From assembly GCF_015354315.1 (NCBI RefSeq), contig NZ_JADKYY010000004.1, forward strand, positions 1 to 64,000: DNA of 64,000 nt. Reading direction: 5' to 3'. The translations under genes and the position numbers were made by a program. Positions 17,865 to 26,965 of this stretch are shown here, piece by piece. Each line of letters opens with the position of its first letter. Position 1 is the stretch's first letter. The notes under the pieces were generated by a model that saw only the letters and a list, made by a program, of their open reading frames with translations, ran no database searches and had not been told where the DNA came from. This DNA comes from Planobacterium oryzisoli. Lineage in GTDB: Bacteria > Bacteroidota > Bacteroidia > Flavobacteriales > Weeksellaceae.

Positions 17865-18710
17865 ATGCAATTCTCTCAAAAACTATCTTTTCAGCCCTTA
17901 CGATTTTCCTTAGTACTACTCGCTCCCCTTGCACTGGGACAGGCGCCTGTAAAAAAGCTCAATGATCCCTCCATCGTCTCCATGCAAAAGCGAAGGGTCT
18001 TTGAGTCCTGGGGCGAGTTCTCTCCGTACCCTAAATACCTACTCGGAGTACAGACCAATCTGGCCTATGCCACCGTGTGGGGAATGTGGTCTCCCCAGCG
18101 CAATAGGACCTATCGCGAAGGCAGAGACCTTCGGCCCTTGGGGCCTAGCGGAGAAGAAACCCAGCGGCAGGTTCTGCAAAGGGAAGGGGAAAAGAGCTCT
18201 CTTTCGCTTTCCCTTGCAGCGGATTCTTTGTCCCAAGTTTCCCTAAAGGAGCTCTCCCAGGTGCTTCCCGTTACCTTAAAAGCAGATCCCCTGTATCTAC
18301 TATACTACAAACTCATGCTAAGGCCCTTAAAGGAGTGTCCTGTAGAGCCTTTTGCTCCAAAGGATTGGGATTTAAATCCTAGTCTTAATCTGGAGCTCTT
18401 TAAATGGGAAGGAAGGCACCTGCCGCTACAGGAAAAACTTATGGTCTTAAAAGATAGGCTCGAGCTCTCAGAGAATAGCCTGATGAAAAAAGGAGAGCGG
18501 CTTTTACTACAGCACCATCTGCTGCTCTCCTTTCGAAAGCTTAAAAAAGAAATGCACTATGCAGCCCTCACTTTTTCCTTGGCCCAGCGAGCGAATCAAA
18601 AGCTAATAGAAGCTAAAGAAAGTTCTTCCTCTCCTGATAAGTACTCCAGGCGCTCTGATAAAGAGATCGTACAAGGGATTCTCTCCTATTATAAATCCAA
18701 AGAACTATGA
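17865..18710 (+). CDS. exported protein 4 of 4 in the TraI position
   Basis: 281 residues, the most divergent of the set. Signal peptide QPLRFSLVLLAPLALGQA is followed by an aromatic, proline-containing segment with YPKYLLGVQTNLAYATVWGMW, which the other three lack. A helical C-terminal half follows and the tail DKEIVQGILSYYKSKEL begins at residue 265. The stop overlaps the TraJ start by 4 bases (ATGA). No known domain recognised. Confidence 0.78.
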   Translation: MQFSQKLSFQPLRFSLVLLAPLALGQAPVKKLNDPSIVSMQKRRVFESWGEFSPYPKYLLGVQTNLAYATVWGMWSPQRNRTYREGRDLRPLGPSGEETQRQVLQREGEKSSLSLSLAADSLSQVSLKELSQVLPVTLKADPLYLLYYKLMLRPLKECPVEPFAPKDWDLNPSLNLELFKWEGRHLPLQEKLMVLKDRLELSENSLMKKGERLLLQHHLLLSFRKLKKEMHYAALTFSLAQRANQKLIEAKESSSSPDKYSRRSDKEIVQGILSYYKSKEL

Positions 18711-19861
18711 AATTTTTCGCTCTTTTTCTTACGTTTTTCCTGATACTGCTCCCGCAGGAGGCCTTGGCCCTAGAGCCTGAGAGCGCTTCCAAGATGCTCG
18801 AGTTTTTAAAAGGTGACGGAGCCTTTGAGAAATGGTTTATGGAAGTCTTTACCACGCTCGACCAGCAGGTGGAATCCAGTGCCCTCTCGGCCTCGATGCT
18901 CGGAAGATCGATCGGAGGCCTGGGCTCTCTTATCTACCTGGGGTATCTGGGGTTTCAGATGCAGGAGGGGGCGCGGCCCTGGGAAGTAACCCCCATGCTT
19001 CGGCCAATCGTCATTGGACTGATCCTTTTAAACTGGGTAGGTTTTTGCCAGCTGATCCAGTACCCTTTGCAAAAACTTGCAGAGCCTTCTAAGGAGATTT
19101 TTTTCAGTATTGAAAGGGAGGCGAACCTAGTGCGCACTGAGCGTTTTAAAAAGCAGAACCAGCTCCTGGAATTTCTAATTCGGCAGCAGGCCGAAGAAAA
19201 AGCCCGCGAAAGGGAGATGTCGCTTTCGGAGTCCGGCGGCCTTGGCGATGGGATACTTGAAGGGGTGAGCAGTCTTTTTGTGCCTGTGGAAGAATGGGTG
19301 ATCCGGATGGATTTCCAGTTCCAAAAACTTTTGGCAGAGCTCCTGGAAGCCCTTTCCCTTACGGTTCTTAGAGTATGTACCTACCTTATCTTTTTTATCC
19401 AGAAAATCTGGTCCTATGTGCTGATAGTATTAGGCCCCATTGCGGTGGGACTTTCTCTTATCCCCGGCTTTGAACATTCCTTCTCCTCCTGGGTAGCTAA
19501 GTTCATTAACATCAACCTCTATACCATTATTTCCTATACGATCATAAATATTGGCCAGCAGCTGATTATCTCCGGCTACCACCTGGAAATAGAGCGCTAC
19601 GATACGCTTCTTAATGAAGGTACCGTAACGGACCTTGCCATGCTCTCTACCTACATTGCCAACAACGGGATGATTCACACGGTACTTTTTCCCTGCGTGG
19701 CGTACCTAGTGACCGGCATAGGCATCCTTCTTACCCCATCCATTGCCGATTCCATAGTCTCTGGCGGTGGAGCAGGTGTAATGAGTAAAGGAAAAGCCGC
19801 CGCCAGTAAAATTACCTCCCTGTCCAAAGGCGCCTTTTCTTCGCTTAAGGTGCCTCGGTAG
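18707..19861 (+). CDS. traJ: conjugation protein TraJ, VirB6-like inner-membrane component
   Basis: 384 residues. Signal peptide MKFFALFLTFFLILLPQEALA, then several hydrophobic spans: GSLIYLGYLGFQM, PIVIGLILLNWVGFCQL, VLRVCTYLIFFIQKIWSYVLIVLGPIAVGLSLIPGF and VLFPCVAYLVTGIGILLTPSI. PWEVTPMLRPIVIGLILLNW and LGPIAVGLS are the signatures of Bacteroidetes TraJ. VirB6-type channel proteins span the inner membrane and pass DNA or effectors. A charged, Glu-rich loop (residues 140-175) sits between span groups. Confidence 0.9.
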   Translation: MKFFALFLTFFLILLPQEALALEPESASKMLEFLKGDGAFEKWFMEVFTTLDQQVESSALSASMLGRSIGGLGSLIYLGYLGFQMQEGARPWEVTPMLRPIVIGLILLNWVGFCQLIQYPLQKLAEPSKEIFFSIEREANLVRTERFKKQNQLLEFLIRQQAEEKAREREMSLSESGGLGDGILEGVSSLFVPVEEWVIRMDFQFQKLLAELLEALSLTVLRVCTYLIFFIQKIWSYVLIVLGPIAVGLSLIPGFEHSFSSWVAKFININLYTIISYTIINIGQQLIISGYHLEIERYDTLLNEGTVTDLAMLSTYIANNGMIHTVLFPCVAYLVTGIGILLTPSIADSIVSGGGAGVMSKGKAAASKITSLSKGAFSSLKVPR

Positions 19862-19903
19862 CTCTTTTGTCTTCCCTATACTTTTCAATTTAAAACTTCC
19901 TTT

Positions 19904-20518
19904 ATGCTTATAAAAAACATACTTGAGCGCATCGAAATCAACCGCAAGGTATCCCTTGCAGCGATCTTCCTCTCAGCCCTTATTGTTCTTGCCGGATTTT
20001 TCCTGTCCTATCAGATCGTACGAGACTCTCGGAAATCCATCTACGTTCTGGACCAGGGAACGCCCATACTTCTGGAGCGCAGCGACTACCTTGTCAACCG
20101 GCCCGTGGAGTACCGCTCGCAGGTGGAGCTTTTTCACCGCCTTTTCTTTACCCTTCCCCCGGACGATCAGTACATAAAGGAGAATATTGAAAAATCCCTC
20201 TACCTAATCGATGAGACCGGAAAAAAAGAATACACCAACCTTCGGGAGAAGGGCTTTTACAATCAGCTGATTTCTTCAAGCTCGATGCTGAGCGTCTCGG
20301 TGGATTCGATCCGAATCGACGTGGAACGAAAAAAATTCTACTACTACGGAAAACAGACCATCAACCGTAAGACCTCCCTTATTACCCGCCGTCTTCATAC
20401 CGAAGGAAGCTTCAAGGACATGCCGCGAACACCGCATAACCCCCACGGGGTGATGCTACTGCACTGGCAGATTACTGACAACTCGGAGCTTTCCACGCAA
20501 AGTAAATCCTCCTACTGA
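19904..20518 (+). CDS. traK: conjugation protein TraK, VirB8-like
   Basis: 204 residues with the TraK pattern: a short cytoplasmic N-terminus, one membrane span VSLAAIFLSALIVLAGFFLSYQIV (about 15-38), and a periplasmic NTF2-like domain. RPVEYRSQVELFHRLFFTLPPDDQYIKENIEKSLYLID is the conserved TraK core. VirB8-like proteins are bitopic assembly factors linking the core channel to the inner membrane. Shares one base with the next gene (ATGA). Confidence 0.9.
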   Translation: MLIKNILERIEINRKVSLAAIFLSALIVLAGFFLSYQIVRDSRKSIYVLDQGTPILLERSDYLVNRPVEYRSQVELFHRLFFTLPPDDQYIKENIEKSLYLIDETGKKEYTNLREKGFYNQLISSSSMLSVSVDSIRIDVERKKFYYYGKQTINRKTSLITRRLHTEGSFKDMPRTPHNPHGVMLLHWQITDNSELSTQSKSSY

Positions 20519-20886
20519 TGAAGCCCGCCTCGTTTCTTACTCTTATTCCTTCCTCGTGGAAACTCTGGATAAAATCGAATCCAAAGAAAGTCTTTGTACT
20601 CTCTGTCTCGCTTATGATCGCTTCGTTTCTTTTTTCTCTGCTTCAGCATTTTTTCTTTCCACCGGATAACCTTTTTGGAGCCAAGGTCTATGAAGACTCT
20701 AAAGAAGTTGTGACTATTTCCGGTAGTAAGCCCACAACCCCGCAGGTGGACCTTAAGAAAGAACATATCCTTAAGGAGATTCTCTCGTTTCGGCAGAAAG
20801 CGAAAAACAGAATGCTTTCCTCAAAGGATTCCCTCAAACTTAACCTTCTAATTCAACGTTATGAACAGCTTACTCCTTCGCCTTAA
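20518..20886 (+). CDS. small membrane protein in the TraL position
   Basis: 122 residues with one membrane span (PKKVFVLSVSLMIASFLFSLLQHFFF, about residues 22-48) and a short periplasmic tail with a predicted helix (KEHILKEILSFRQKAKNRM). Its place between TraK and TraM is that of TraL in CTnDOT-like operons; sequence similarity is too weak to assert. The 3' end overlaps the traM start by 26 bases. Confidence 0.75.
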   Translation: MKPASFLTLIPSSWKLWIKSNPKKVFVLSVSLMIASFLFSLLQHFFFPPDNLFGAKVYEDSKEVVTISGSKPTTPQVDLKKEHILKEILSFRQKAKNRMLSSKDSLKLNLLIQRYEQLTPSP

Positions 20887-22045
20887 GTCCGTACCTTTTT
20901 CTTCCAAGCGCTACGTACTGCCTCTAATTGCCTTGCCGTTTCTACTCTTTATGGGTTTTCAGTTCTCCAGGTTCTCTGCCCAGAGCCCGCAGCCAGATCT
21001 TCCTCCCGAACTCTCCCTCTCCCTAGGGGAATCGAGCGATTCTATTCTAACTAAGAATGAGGCCTACGATCATTTCTTTGCCCTGGGCGAGACGCCCAGC
21101 TCCCTGATGGGACTCGAAGAGGAACCTGCTACCCAACAGGCCCTGGGAGAGTCGCCTAATCCGTATAACGATAATACGTCGGGGGCTCTGCGGCCTAGGG
21201 ACAATAAAGGCTATGCAGGTATGGAGGGATCAAGGGATTTAATCCGACGAATCAATGAGGCCAGTAGCCAAAGGCCCGCGGCCAGTTTTTCTTCCCTTCC
21301 GCATACTACTGCTCCCTCGTATGGGACATCAGAATATAATAGTCCACCGCCCAGCGCTCCCAAAGAAAGGGAGCTTTCCCCGGCCGAGATGATGCGCGAG
21401 CAGATGCTGCTTTTGGATTCCCTGGAAAAGGCGCGAGATCCCGAGCAGAAAAAAAAGGTTCAGGAGGATAAGGAGAAAAAGCAGCAGCTGGAAAGAAAGC
21501 AAAAGGAGCTTCTTTCCGTAAAGAAAATCTCCAGCCGGCCCGAAGGAAGCAGATTTAACGGAAGTACTTCCGTAAAAGACTCGCCGTTTCTCTCTGCCGT
21601 CCTGGACCAGGGCCAAAGCGGCTATCTGGGCTCTCGGATTTCCATTCGGCTTTTGCAGGATATCTACGTGGGGGATAGAAAGATTCCTTCCCAGAGTCTT
21701 CTTTACGCACAGGTGACGGGTTTTACCCAGGAGCGTATCAAGCTCTCGGTAGTATCGCTACTGCTGGAAGGAGAGATTCTTCCCGTCAGGCTTTCTATCT
21801 ACGATCTGGACGGATTGGAAGGGCTTTACGTTCCCGGAAGCGCCTTTAGGGAGATGCTTTTAGAGATGGGGGAGTCCAGCGTTCAGGGGACCACCCTTGA
21901 TGCTCCGGGACAGGCCTTTTATACCTCGCTTCTCTCCTCGGCCCTGCGCTCGGCCTCCCAGAGTGCCTCACGAATGCTTCGAAAAAATAAAGCGCACCTT
22001 AAACTAAGTACCCAGATCTACCTTAAGGACGTATCGGGAAGTTAA
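20861..22045 (+). CDS. traM: conjugation protein TraM, VirB10-like
   Basis: 394 residues. One N-terminal span (RYVLPLIALPFLLFMGFQF, about 18-36), a proline/serine/glutamate-rich periplasmic linker with a coiled coil (KARDPEQKKKVQEDKEKKQQ), and a C-terminal beta domain from about residue 255, where IRLLQDIYVGDRKIPSQSLLYAQV and SIYDLDGLEGLYVPG are TraM/VirB10 signatures. VirB10 proteins bridge inner and outer membrane. The ATG lies inside the end of the TraL-position gene. Confidence 0.9.
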   Translation: MNSLLLRLKSVPFSSKRYVLPLIALPFLLFMGFQFSRFSAQSPQPDLPPELSLSLGESSDSILTKNEAYDHFFALGETPSSLMGLEEEPATQQALGESPNPYNDNTSGALRPRDNKGYAGMEGSRDLIRRINEASSQRPAASFSSLPHTTAPSYGTSEYNSPPPSAPKERELSPAEMMREQMLLLDSLEKARDPEQKKKVQEDKEKKQQLERKQKELLSVKKISSRPEGSRFNGSTSVKDSPFLSAVLDQGQSGYLGSRISIRLLQDIYVGDRKIPSQSLLYAQVTGFTQERIKLSVVSLLLEGEILPVRLSIYDLDGLEGLYVPGSAFREMLLEMGESSVQGTTLDAPGQAFYTSLLSSALRSASQSASRMLRKNKAHLKLSTQIYLKDVSGS

Positions 22046-22092
22046 TATCCAAAGGGCAGGCCCTTAGGGGAAGCGCTCGGCAGTAATTACGC

Positions 22093-22126
22093 AAAGCAGC
22101 CCTGTGGCAAGGCGAGCCACTGCTTT
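22093..22126. repeat. inverted repeat between traM and traN
   Basis: AAAGCA (22093-22098) with TGGC pairs with GCCA and TGCTTT (22121-22126), with a mismatched interior bulge and an aaggcga loop. There is no T tract afterwards, so it is not a standard terminator. It sits in the 209-base traM-traN gap and may be an mRNA-processing or attenuation site, or chance. Confidence 0.4.
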
Positions 22127-22254
22127 ATTCGTAGGTCTTTCCTTACGCGTTTTATTTTTCCAAGCTTTTTAATTTCCATTCTTTTTAGTGCCAATGGAGC
22201 GTTCTGTATTTCAATTCAATTCAATTCTATTCTTTTTCAACCAATATTTTCCTT

Positions 22255-23079
22255 ATGAAAACACCTCTTTTTTACTGTATATCCCTACTATTTACCCTAA
22301 ATCTCTATCAAAGTCAGAGCCTTCCTGTGCTGAAAATGCGGGAGGGTACCACGGTGCATATTCTCTCTCCCGAGCCCATTGAATTCATTGACCTTTCTTC
22401 TGAGCATCTTTACTCAGATCTTCCCAAGAGCCAGATTGCCAGAATTGCCCTAAAAAAGGATACTACCGCAGGAGATTTTTTGGAAGTCCCCCAAAGGGAT
22501 CTGGGCATTATTACCGTCGGGACCGGTAGTTTTATAGCGCAGTACCGGGCTGTAGAGTCCTTTAACCCGCACGAAGAGATGCCCTCGAGTCTTACCATAG
22601 AACCTTTCCATACGCTTCCGATAGAAAAAGGACCTGGAGAACTCTCCCTTTCCAAGCTCCAGGAGCTCTCTCTTCGTATGGCGGCCCTTTCCCCAGAGCG
22701 TCCGCTGCAAAAAGAAAAATCCGGACAGTTATCTGCGGCCCTGAACAACCTCTACGTACTGGGGGATTATCTGTTCTTGGACATAAGTCTCTTAAACCAC
22801 TCGGCGCATTATTTTTCCCTGGATAAGGTGCTGTTCTCCTTGGAAGACAAAAAGGTGCGGCGCCTTACCAACGCGCAGAGCGTTTCGCTTCTTCCGGTGT
22901 TTTCCCTTCAGCAGGCGGGAAGTTTTAAAAAAAGCTTCCGCAATATCTATGTGCTTAAAAAACTAAGCTTCTCCGCCTCCAAACACCTTACAATCCGGTT
23001 TTTGGAAAAGCAGCTTTCGGGAAGGTCCCTTGAGCTCTCCTTAAGCTACCGGGATCTGCTCTCGGCCGACACGTTTTAA
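22255..23079 (+). CDS. traN: conjugation protein TraN, VirB9-like (DUF4138)
   Basis: 274 residues. Signal peptide MKTPLFYCISLLFTLNLYQSQS precedes a beta-rich TraN pattern: REGTTVHILSPEPIEFIDLSSEHLYSDLP, then LNNLYVLGDYLFLDISLLNHSAHYFSLDKVLFSLEDKKVRR. The last phrase, N-S-A..Y.L..V.F.IEDKK..R, is diagnostic for the family. It is an outer-membrane-associated part of the core channel, working with TraM. ATG 22255 follows a C/T-rich leader. Confidence 0.9.
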   Translation: MKTPLFYCISLLFTLNLYQSQSLPVLKMREGTTVHILSPEPIEFIDLSSEHLYSDLPKSQIARIALKKDTTAGDFLEVPQRDLGIITVGTGSFIAQYRAVESFNPHEEMPSSLTIEPFHTLPIEKGPGELSLSKLQELSLRMAALSPERPLQKEKSGQLSAALNNLYVLGDYLFLDISLLNHSAHYFSLDKVLFSLEDKKVRRLTNAQSVSLLPVFSLQQAGSFKKSFRNIYVLKKLSFSASKHLTIRFLEKQLSGRSLELSLSYRDLLSADTF

Positions 23080-23094
23080 TATTCTCTTTCCCCA

Positions 23095-25089
23095 ATGCAA
23101 GAACAGGCCCACCAAATACGCATCTACAGTTTCTTTCAGAAAATAGTCTACGCCGTAGTAGTTCTGGAAGTACTTCTCGTGGCGCTCTACGACTCAGAGA
23201 TTAAAGCGTTCTCGGGATTTTTGCTGAGTTTCTCTCGCATGCCCCTTATTTTTCCACCCCTCCACGCCAAGTTATTTACCTTACTTCTTATCTTCATTGT
23301 CTCCCTGGGTACTAAGGCCGAGAAGACGGTGGAACTTCACGTATGGCGCTCGGTGGTCTTTCCTATTACCCTAGGGCTCCTGCTCATGGGAGGGAGTCTT
23401 TACCTTTTGGAGCATTTTTTCTGGCGCTCCCCGTGGGAGTTAAGCCTAGAGTTTTCTCTAGTGGAAGGACTCTACGGACTCTTTTCCCTTTTAGGGGCTC
23501 TTTTTGTACAGATGGGCTCCGACCAGATCTCGCGCTATATGAAGCAGTCCCTGGGCCGGGACCGCTGGAACATTCAGGAGGAGAGTTTTGAGCAGAACAG
23601 GGAGCTCCACCTAAGCCCTACCTCGATTAATCTTCCCTACCATTTTCGCTTGGAGGGTAAGGCCCAGGAAGGTTGGATTAATATCAATCCTTTTCGCGGT
23701 ACGCTCGTTTTGGGAACTCCGGGAAGCGGGAAGAGTTTCGGGGTCATTGCTCCTTCGATCCGGCAGATGCTTGGAAAAGGGTACTGCATGTGCCTCTACG
23801 ATTTTAAGTATCCGGATCTAAGCCAGGTGGCCTACGGAGCCTTTCTGCAGCAAAAAGAAAAAAGCAATCAGTACGTCCACCGCTTCCATATGGTGAATCT
23901 CGACCGCGTGGAATCTTCCCGTAGGGTGAACCCTTTCCACGAGCGCTATATAAAGAACCTTGCAGGCGCCCAGGAAATCTCCGAGGCGATGGTCTTTGCC
24001 CTGCAGCGGGGCGGGGGCGCCTCAGGAGGCTCGGACCAGTTCTTTACCCAGTCGGCAGTGAATTTTCTCTCTGCCTGCGTGTATTTTTTCTCTCGGTACC
24101 AGAACGGTAAATACTCTACGCTCCCGCATATCCTCTCGTTTCTTTCCTTAAGCTATGAGGAGATCTTTTCTACGCTCTTTTCCATGGAGGAGCTGGGAGC
24201 GCTTCTCTCACCGTTTCATTCCGCCTTTAAGAACAGAGCTTTTGACCAATTGGAAGGACAGGTAGGAACTCTTCGGGTGTTTCTCTCGCGCCTTTCCACT
24301 CTGGAGAGCTACTGGGTGTTTTCTGGCGAGGACGTAGACCTGAAACTAACGGACCCGCAGGCTCCCGGAATACTGGTTCTGGCCTCCTCCCCAGAGAGTC
24401 AGGAGATTAACTCGGCCCTGTATTCCGCGGTACTAAACCGGGTCCTAAGACTTATCAATGAGAAAGGGAACCTTCCGGGCGCCGTGGTGGCCGATGAGTT
24501 TCCCACACTCTATATGCACCGGATTGAAAATGTGGTGGCCACGGCCCGGAGTTCTAAAATCGCGGTGCTTCTGGGCCTTCAGGAAATGCCCCAACTCCGT
24601 CAGCTCTACCGCAAGGAAGTAGCCGATACAATTGCTTCACTCGTGGGAAACATACTCGCTGGATCGGTCCGCGACAAACAGACCCTCGACTGGCTCGAGA
24701 GGCTCTTTGGCAAGATCAAGCAAAAAAGTCTTTCGGTCTCCATATCCCGGCAGGGAACCTCCCACAGCCAGAGCGAGCGGATGGAGGTACTGGTTCCTGC
24801 AGGAAAAATTGCCTCGCTACGCGCCGGGGAGATGGTGGGGCTTTTAGCCAGAGACTCCGACGGGGGCTCAGAGAACTATGAGACGGGGGTTTTCTCCGGA
24901 AAAATCAGGGTGCAGACTTCTAAGGAGCAGCTCCATTGGGAAGAATCCCTAAGCCTGCCTGAATACTACGATTTTAAGGGCAGGGACGGTGTCTGTAGAA
25001 AACAGCAGTTGCTTCTGGAAAATTTCCGTCGCATTCAGGGGCAGGTACAGGAGGTGGTTCGTAGTAGCGCAACGGTAGTTTCCCTATAG
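23095..25089 (+). CDS. type IV coupling protein (VirD4/TraG-like; MobC-type in Bacteroidetes)
   Basis: Coupling ATPase that recruits the relaxase-DNA complex to the secretion channel. Three to four N-terminal membrane spans (residues ~15-140) precede Walker A GTPGSGKS (residues ~207-214), QMLGKGYCMCLYDFKYPDLS, and Walker B GAVVADEFPTLYM (~464-475). A TraG/VirD4 signature TARSSKIAVLLGLQEMPQL follows. 664 residues is full length. Located after TraN, starting 15 bases downstream. Two motor ATPases (this and TraG) plus a relaxase complete the transfer core. Confidence 0.92.
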   Translation: MQEQAHQIRIYSFFQKIVYAVVVLEVLLVALYDSEIKAFSGFLLSFSRMPLIFPPLHAKLFTLLLIFIVSLGTKAEKTVELHVWRSVVFPITLGLLLMGGSLYLLEHFFWRSPWELSLEFSLVEGLYGLFSLLGALFVQMGSDQISRYMKQSLGRDRWNIQEESFEQNRELHLSPTSINLPYHFRLEGKAQEGWININPFRGTLVLGTPGSGKSFGVIAPSIRQMLGKGYCMCLYDFKYPDLSQVAYGAFLQQKEKSNQYVHRFHMVNLDRVESSRRVNPFHERYIKNLAGAQEISEAMVFALQRGGGASGGSDQFFTQSAVNFLSACVYFFSRYQNGKYSTLPHILSFLSLSYEEIFSTLFSMEELGALLSPFHSAFKNRAFDQLEGQVGTLRVFLSRLSTLESYWVFSGEDVDLKLTDPQAPGILVLASSPESQEINSALYSAVLNRVLRLINEKGNLPGAVVADEFPTLYMHRIENVVATARSSKIAVLLGLQEMPQLRQLYRKEVADTIASLVGNILAGSVRDKQTLDWLERLFGKIKQKSLSVSISRQGTSHSQSERMEVLVPAGKIASLRAGEMVGLLARDSDGGSENYETGVFSGKIRVQTSKEQLHWEESLSLPEYYDFKGRDGVCRKQQLLLENFRRIQGQVQEVVRSSATVVSL

Positions 25090-25158
25090 AACGAAAAAAA
25101 GAGTACCGTAGTTCGGTGCTAGAAAAACAAAATTTTTAATGCAAACTAAACTTTCTCT

Positions 25159-26100
25159 ATGCTTTTTTCAATAGTAAATAAAACCACTACAGGACCCTTC
25201 AGCGCCCTGGATTCCTCACGGTGGGTCCTTGGTGGGGGTGTGCTACCCTTTTTTAAGCTTTTTATTAGTGTTCTCGTTCTTTTCTATTCGCACGGTATTT
25301 TCGCGCAGAGTCTACTTGGGCGTAGTCCAGGCACGGGGCTCGCTTTAAAAAATAAGACCCGTAGCGGGATGTTCTTCTCTTCTAAACAGAGCAAAACTAG
25401 TAGAATTAACGCCCGCCTGGGGAACCTTGAGGCCAAGGAACTATCCCCTGCGGGAGTTTTATTAACAGAACTCGAAGAGAAAGAAAAAGAGCGGGAGAAG
25501 GCGCTCCTGGAGGTTTCCCTAGAGCTCGAGGAGCTTAAAAAAAGAGAGGCAAGCAGGAGCAGCCTTTCCAGGGAGAGAAGACTGTTTCTACTCGCCTATG
25601 CTACCCTTGGTACCGCGCATGTTTCCAAAATAGAAAAACAAGATTCTACGCGGGAGCATAGGCTCCCGGCAGCAGGGGAGCCCCTTTCCAACTATTCCCT
25701 TCCTCTTAAAGGTCCCCTGGTGCTTACCTCTAGCTATGGACCGAGACTCCATCCAGTACTTGGAAAAAGGATGCTCCATCAGGGAGCCGATTTTAGGGCG
25801 CACTTTGAGCCGGTCTATGCGGTCCTTCCCGGAGTGGTCCTTTTTAGTGGAGAGGATAAAAAAGGAGGAGGGCTGATGCTTAAGATAAAACATCCGGGAG
25901 GCCTAGAGTCTCTTTATCTCCATCTCTCGGAGCTTTACTACCGCAGGGGAGAGAGAGTAGAAGCGGGCTTTACAATCGCGCGCAGTGGAAACTCCGGAAG
26001 GTCCTCCGGACCGCATCTTCATTTCGCAGTCCACCGGGAAGGACAACCTATAGACCCAACCAAATTCTTACTCACCCTGGTCTCTCCTGGGCCCTTATAA
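25159..26100 (+). CDS. M23-family peptidoglycan endopeptidase
   Basis: Probable periplasmic zinc endopeptidase that opens the wall for the transfer channel. A hydrophobic N-terminal region (VLPFFKLFISVLVLFYSHGIFAQ, ending in an AQ cleavage site) precedes a Glu-rich coiled coil (residues 95-140). The LytM domain spans 180-300: first zinc-binding His in HQGADF (H207, D211), HLHFAVH (H286, H288), and LTSSYGPRLHPVLGKRM. The catalytic residues are all present, so it is likely active. It follows the T4CP gene by 69 bases. Confidence 0.88.
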   Translation: MLFSIVNKTTTGPFSALDSSRWVLGGGVLPFFKLFISVLVLFYSHGIFAQSLLGRSPGTGLALKNKTRSGMFFSSKQSKTSRINARLGNLEAKELSPAGVLLTELEEKEKEREKALLEVSLELEELKKREASRSSLSRERRLFLLAYATLGTAHVSKIEKQDSTREHRLPAAGEPLSNYSLPLKGPLVLTSSYGPRLHPVLGKRMLHQGADFRAHFEPVYAVLPGVVLFSGEDKKGGGLMLKIKHPGGLESLYLHLSELYYRRGERVEAGFTIARSGNSGRSSGPHLHFAVHREGQPIDPTKFLLTLVSPGPL

Positions 26101-26260
26101 AGCGGCTGGGGTATATCGTAGGGCACTATGTACTACACTAATCCTTAATAGACCGATTTTCTCTCTGTCCTTTAAGTGCTTAAGCTTCTGCTCCTTTCCT
26201 AAATTAAACGAGCAAACAACTAAACAAGTAAATAATCTAATAACCAAATACTTTTTTATT

Positions 26261-26947
26261 ATGACAGTACTATCCAGAGCCGCGCGCTCTACCCTTAAAG
26301 ACTACGGGCTACTTCTTCCAGGAGGCAGCTTCCATTCCAAAATATCTCCTGCACACCAGCGCGGCCTACTGGAAGGAAAACCTTTGGTACTTACCTCAGG
26401 GAGCCACCGGCTCTATCTCCAACTAAGCCCCGTAAGTGGAAAGCTCCAGGTGCAGCAGGCCCAGCTGAGTCACAAAACCCAGTCGCTGCTGGAAGGACTT
26501 TCCACTAGGCCCATTGTTTTTGGCAAAGAGAAAAAAGAAGAGGCCACAGGAGTCTCTACCTCACGCAAAGCCTACCTAAAGGATCCGGGCTCGGGAGCGC
26601 TTTTGGAACTTCCTTTACATAGTAGCGCCTTAAAGCTGCGCAGACTCCTTGCCCAGAGCCCTGAGGGTCTTTCCCTCTACCAAAAGGAACTCGAGCGGAG
26701 CTACCGAGCACTGAAGGCGGAGCTAAAGTCCGCGCCCGAAAATAAAGTGCTTCTTTCTTCGGCGCTTAATAAAAACCGCAGAGAGCTCTTGGAGCTTCAT
26801 AAACAAAGCCCCGCACTGGAACATCAGCCTTTGGGTCCTACGAAAGGGGCTCTTAAGGAAAGAGCCGCTATTAAGCAGCCGTGGGCTCTGGACGAGGCTG
26901 AAAGTAGAGACCAGTCCTTAGAACCTACCACACGCCGTAAGCGCTAA
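26261..26947 (+). CDS. accessory protein of the transfer module, weak DUF3945-like look
   Basis: 228 residues, soluble. LLLPGGSFHSKISPAHQRGLLEGKPLVL (from residue 16) and the following beta strands resemble the short repeats of DUF3945-type proteins common in Bacteroidetes mobile elements; I would not call it firmly. The rest is charged and coiled (residues 140-180, ELERSYRALKAELKSAPENKV). ATG 26261 is preceded by the same leader as traE (AAATACT, T run, ATT, then ATGACA). Confidence 0.72.
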   Translation: MTVLSRAARSTLKDYGLLLPGGSFHSKISPAHQRGLLEGKPLVLTSGSHRLYLQLSPVSGKLQVQQAQLSHKTQSLLEGLSTRPIVFGKEKKEEATGVSTSRKAYLKDPGSGALLELPLHSSALKLRRLLAQSPEGLSLYQKELERSYRALKAELKSAPENKVLLSSALNKNRRELLELHKQSPALEHQPLGPTKGALKERAAIKQPWALDEAESRDQSLEPTTRRKR

Positions 26948-26965
26948 CCTTTTAAATTAACTGCC

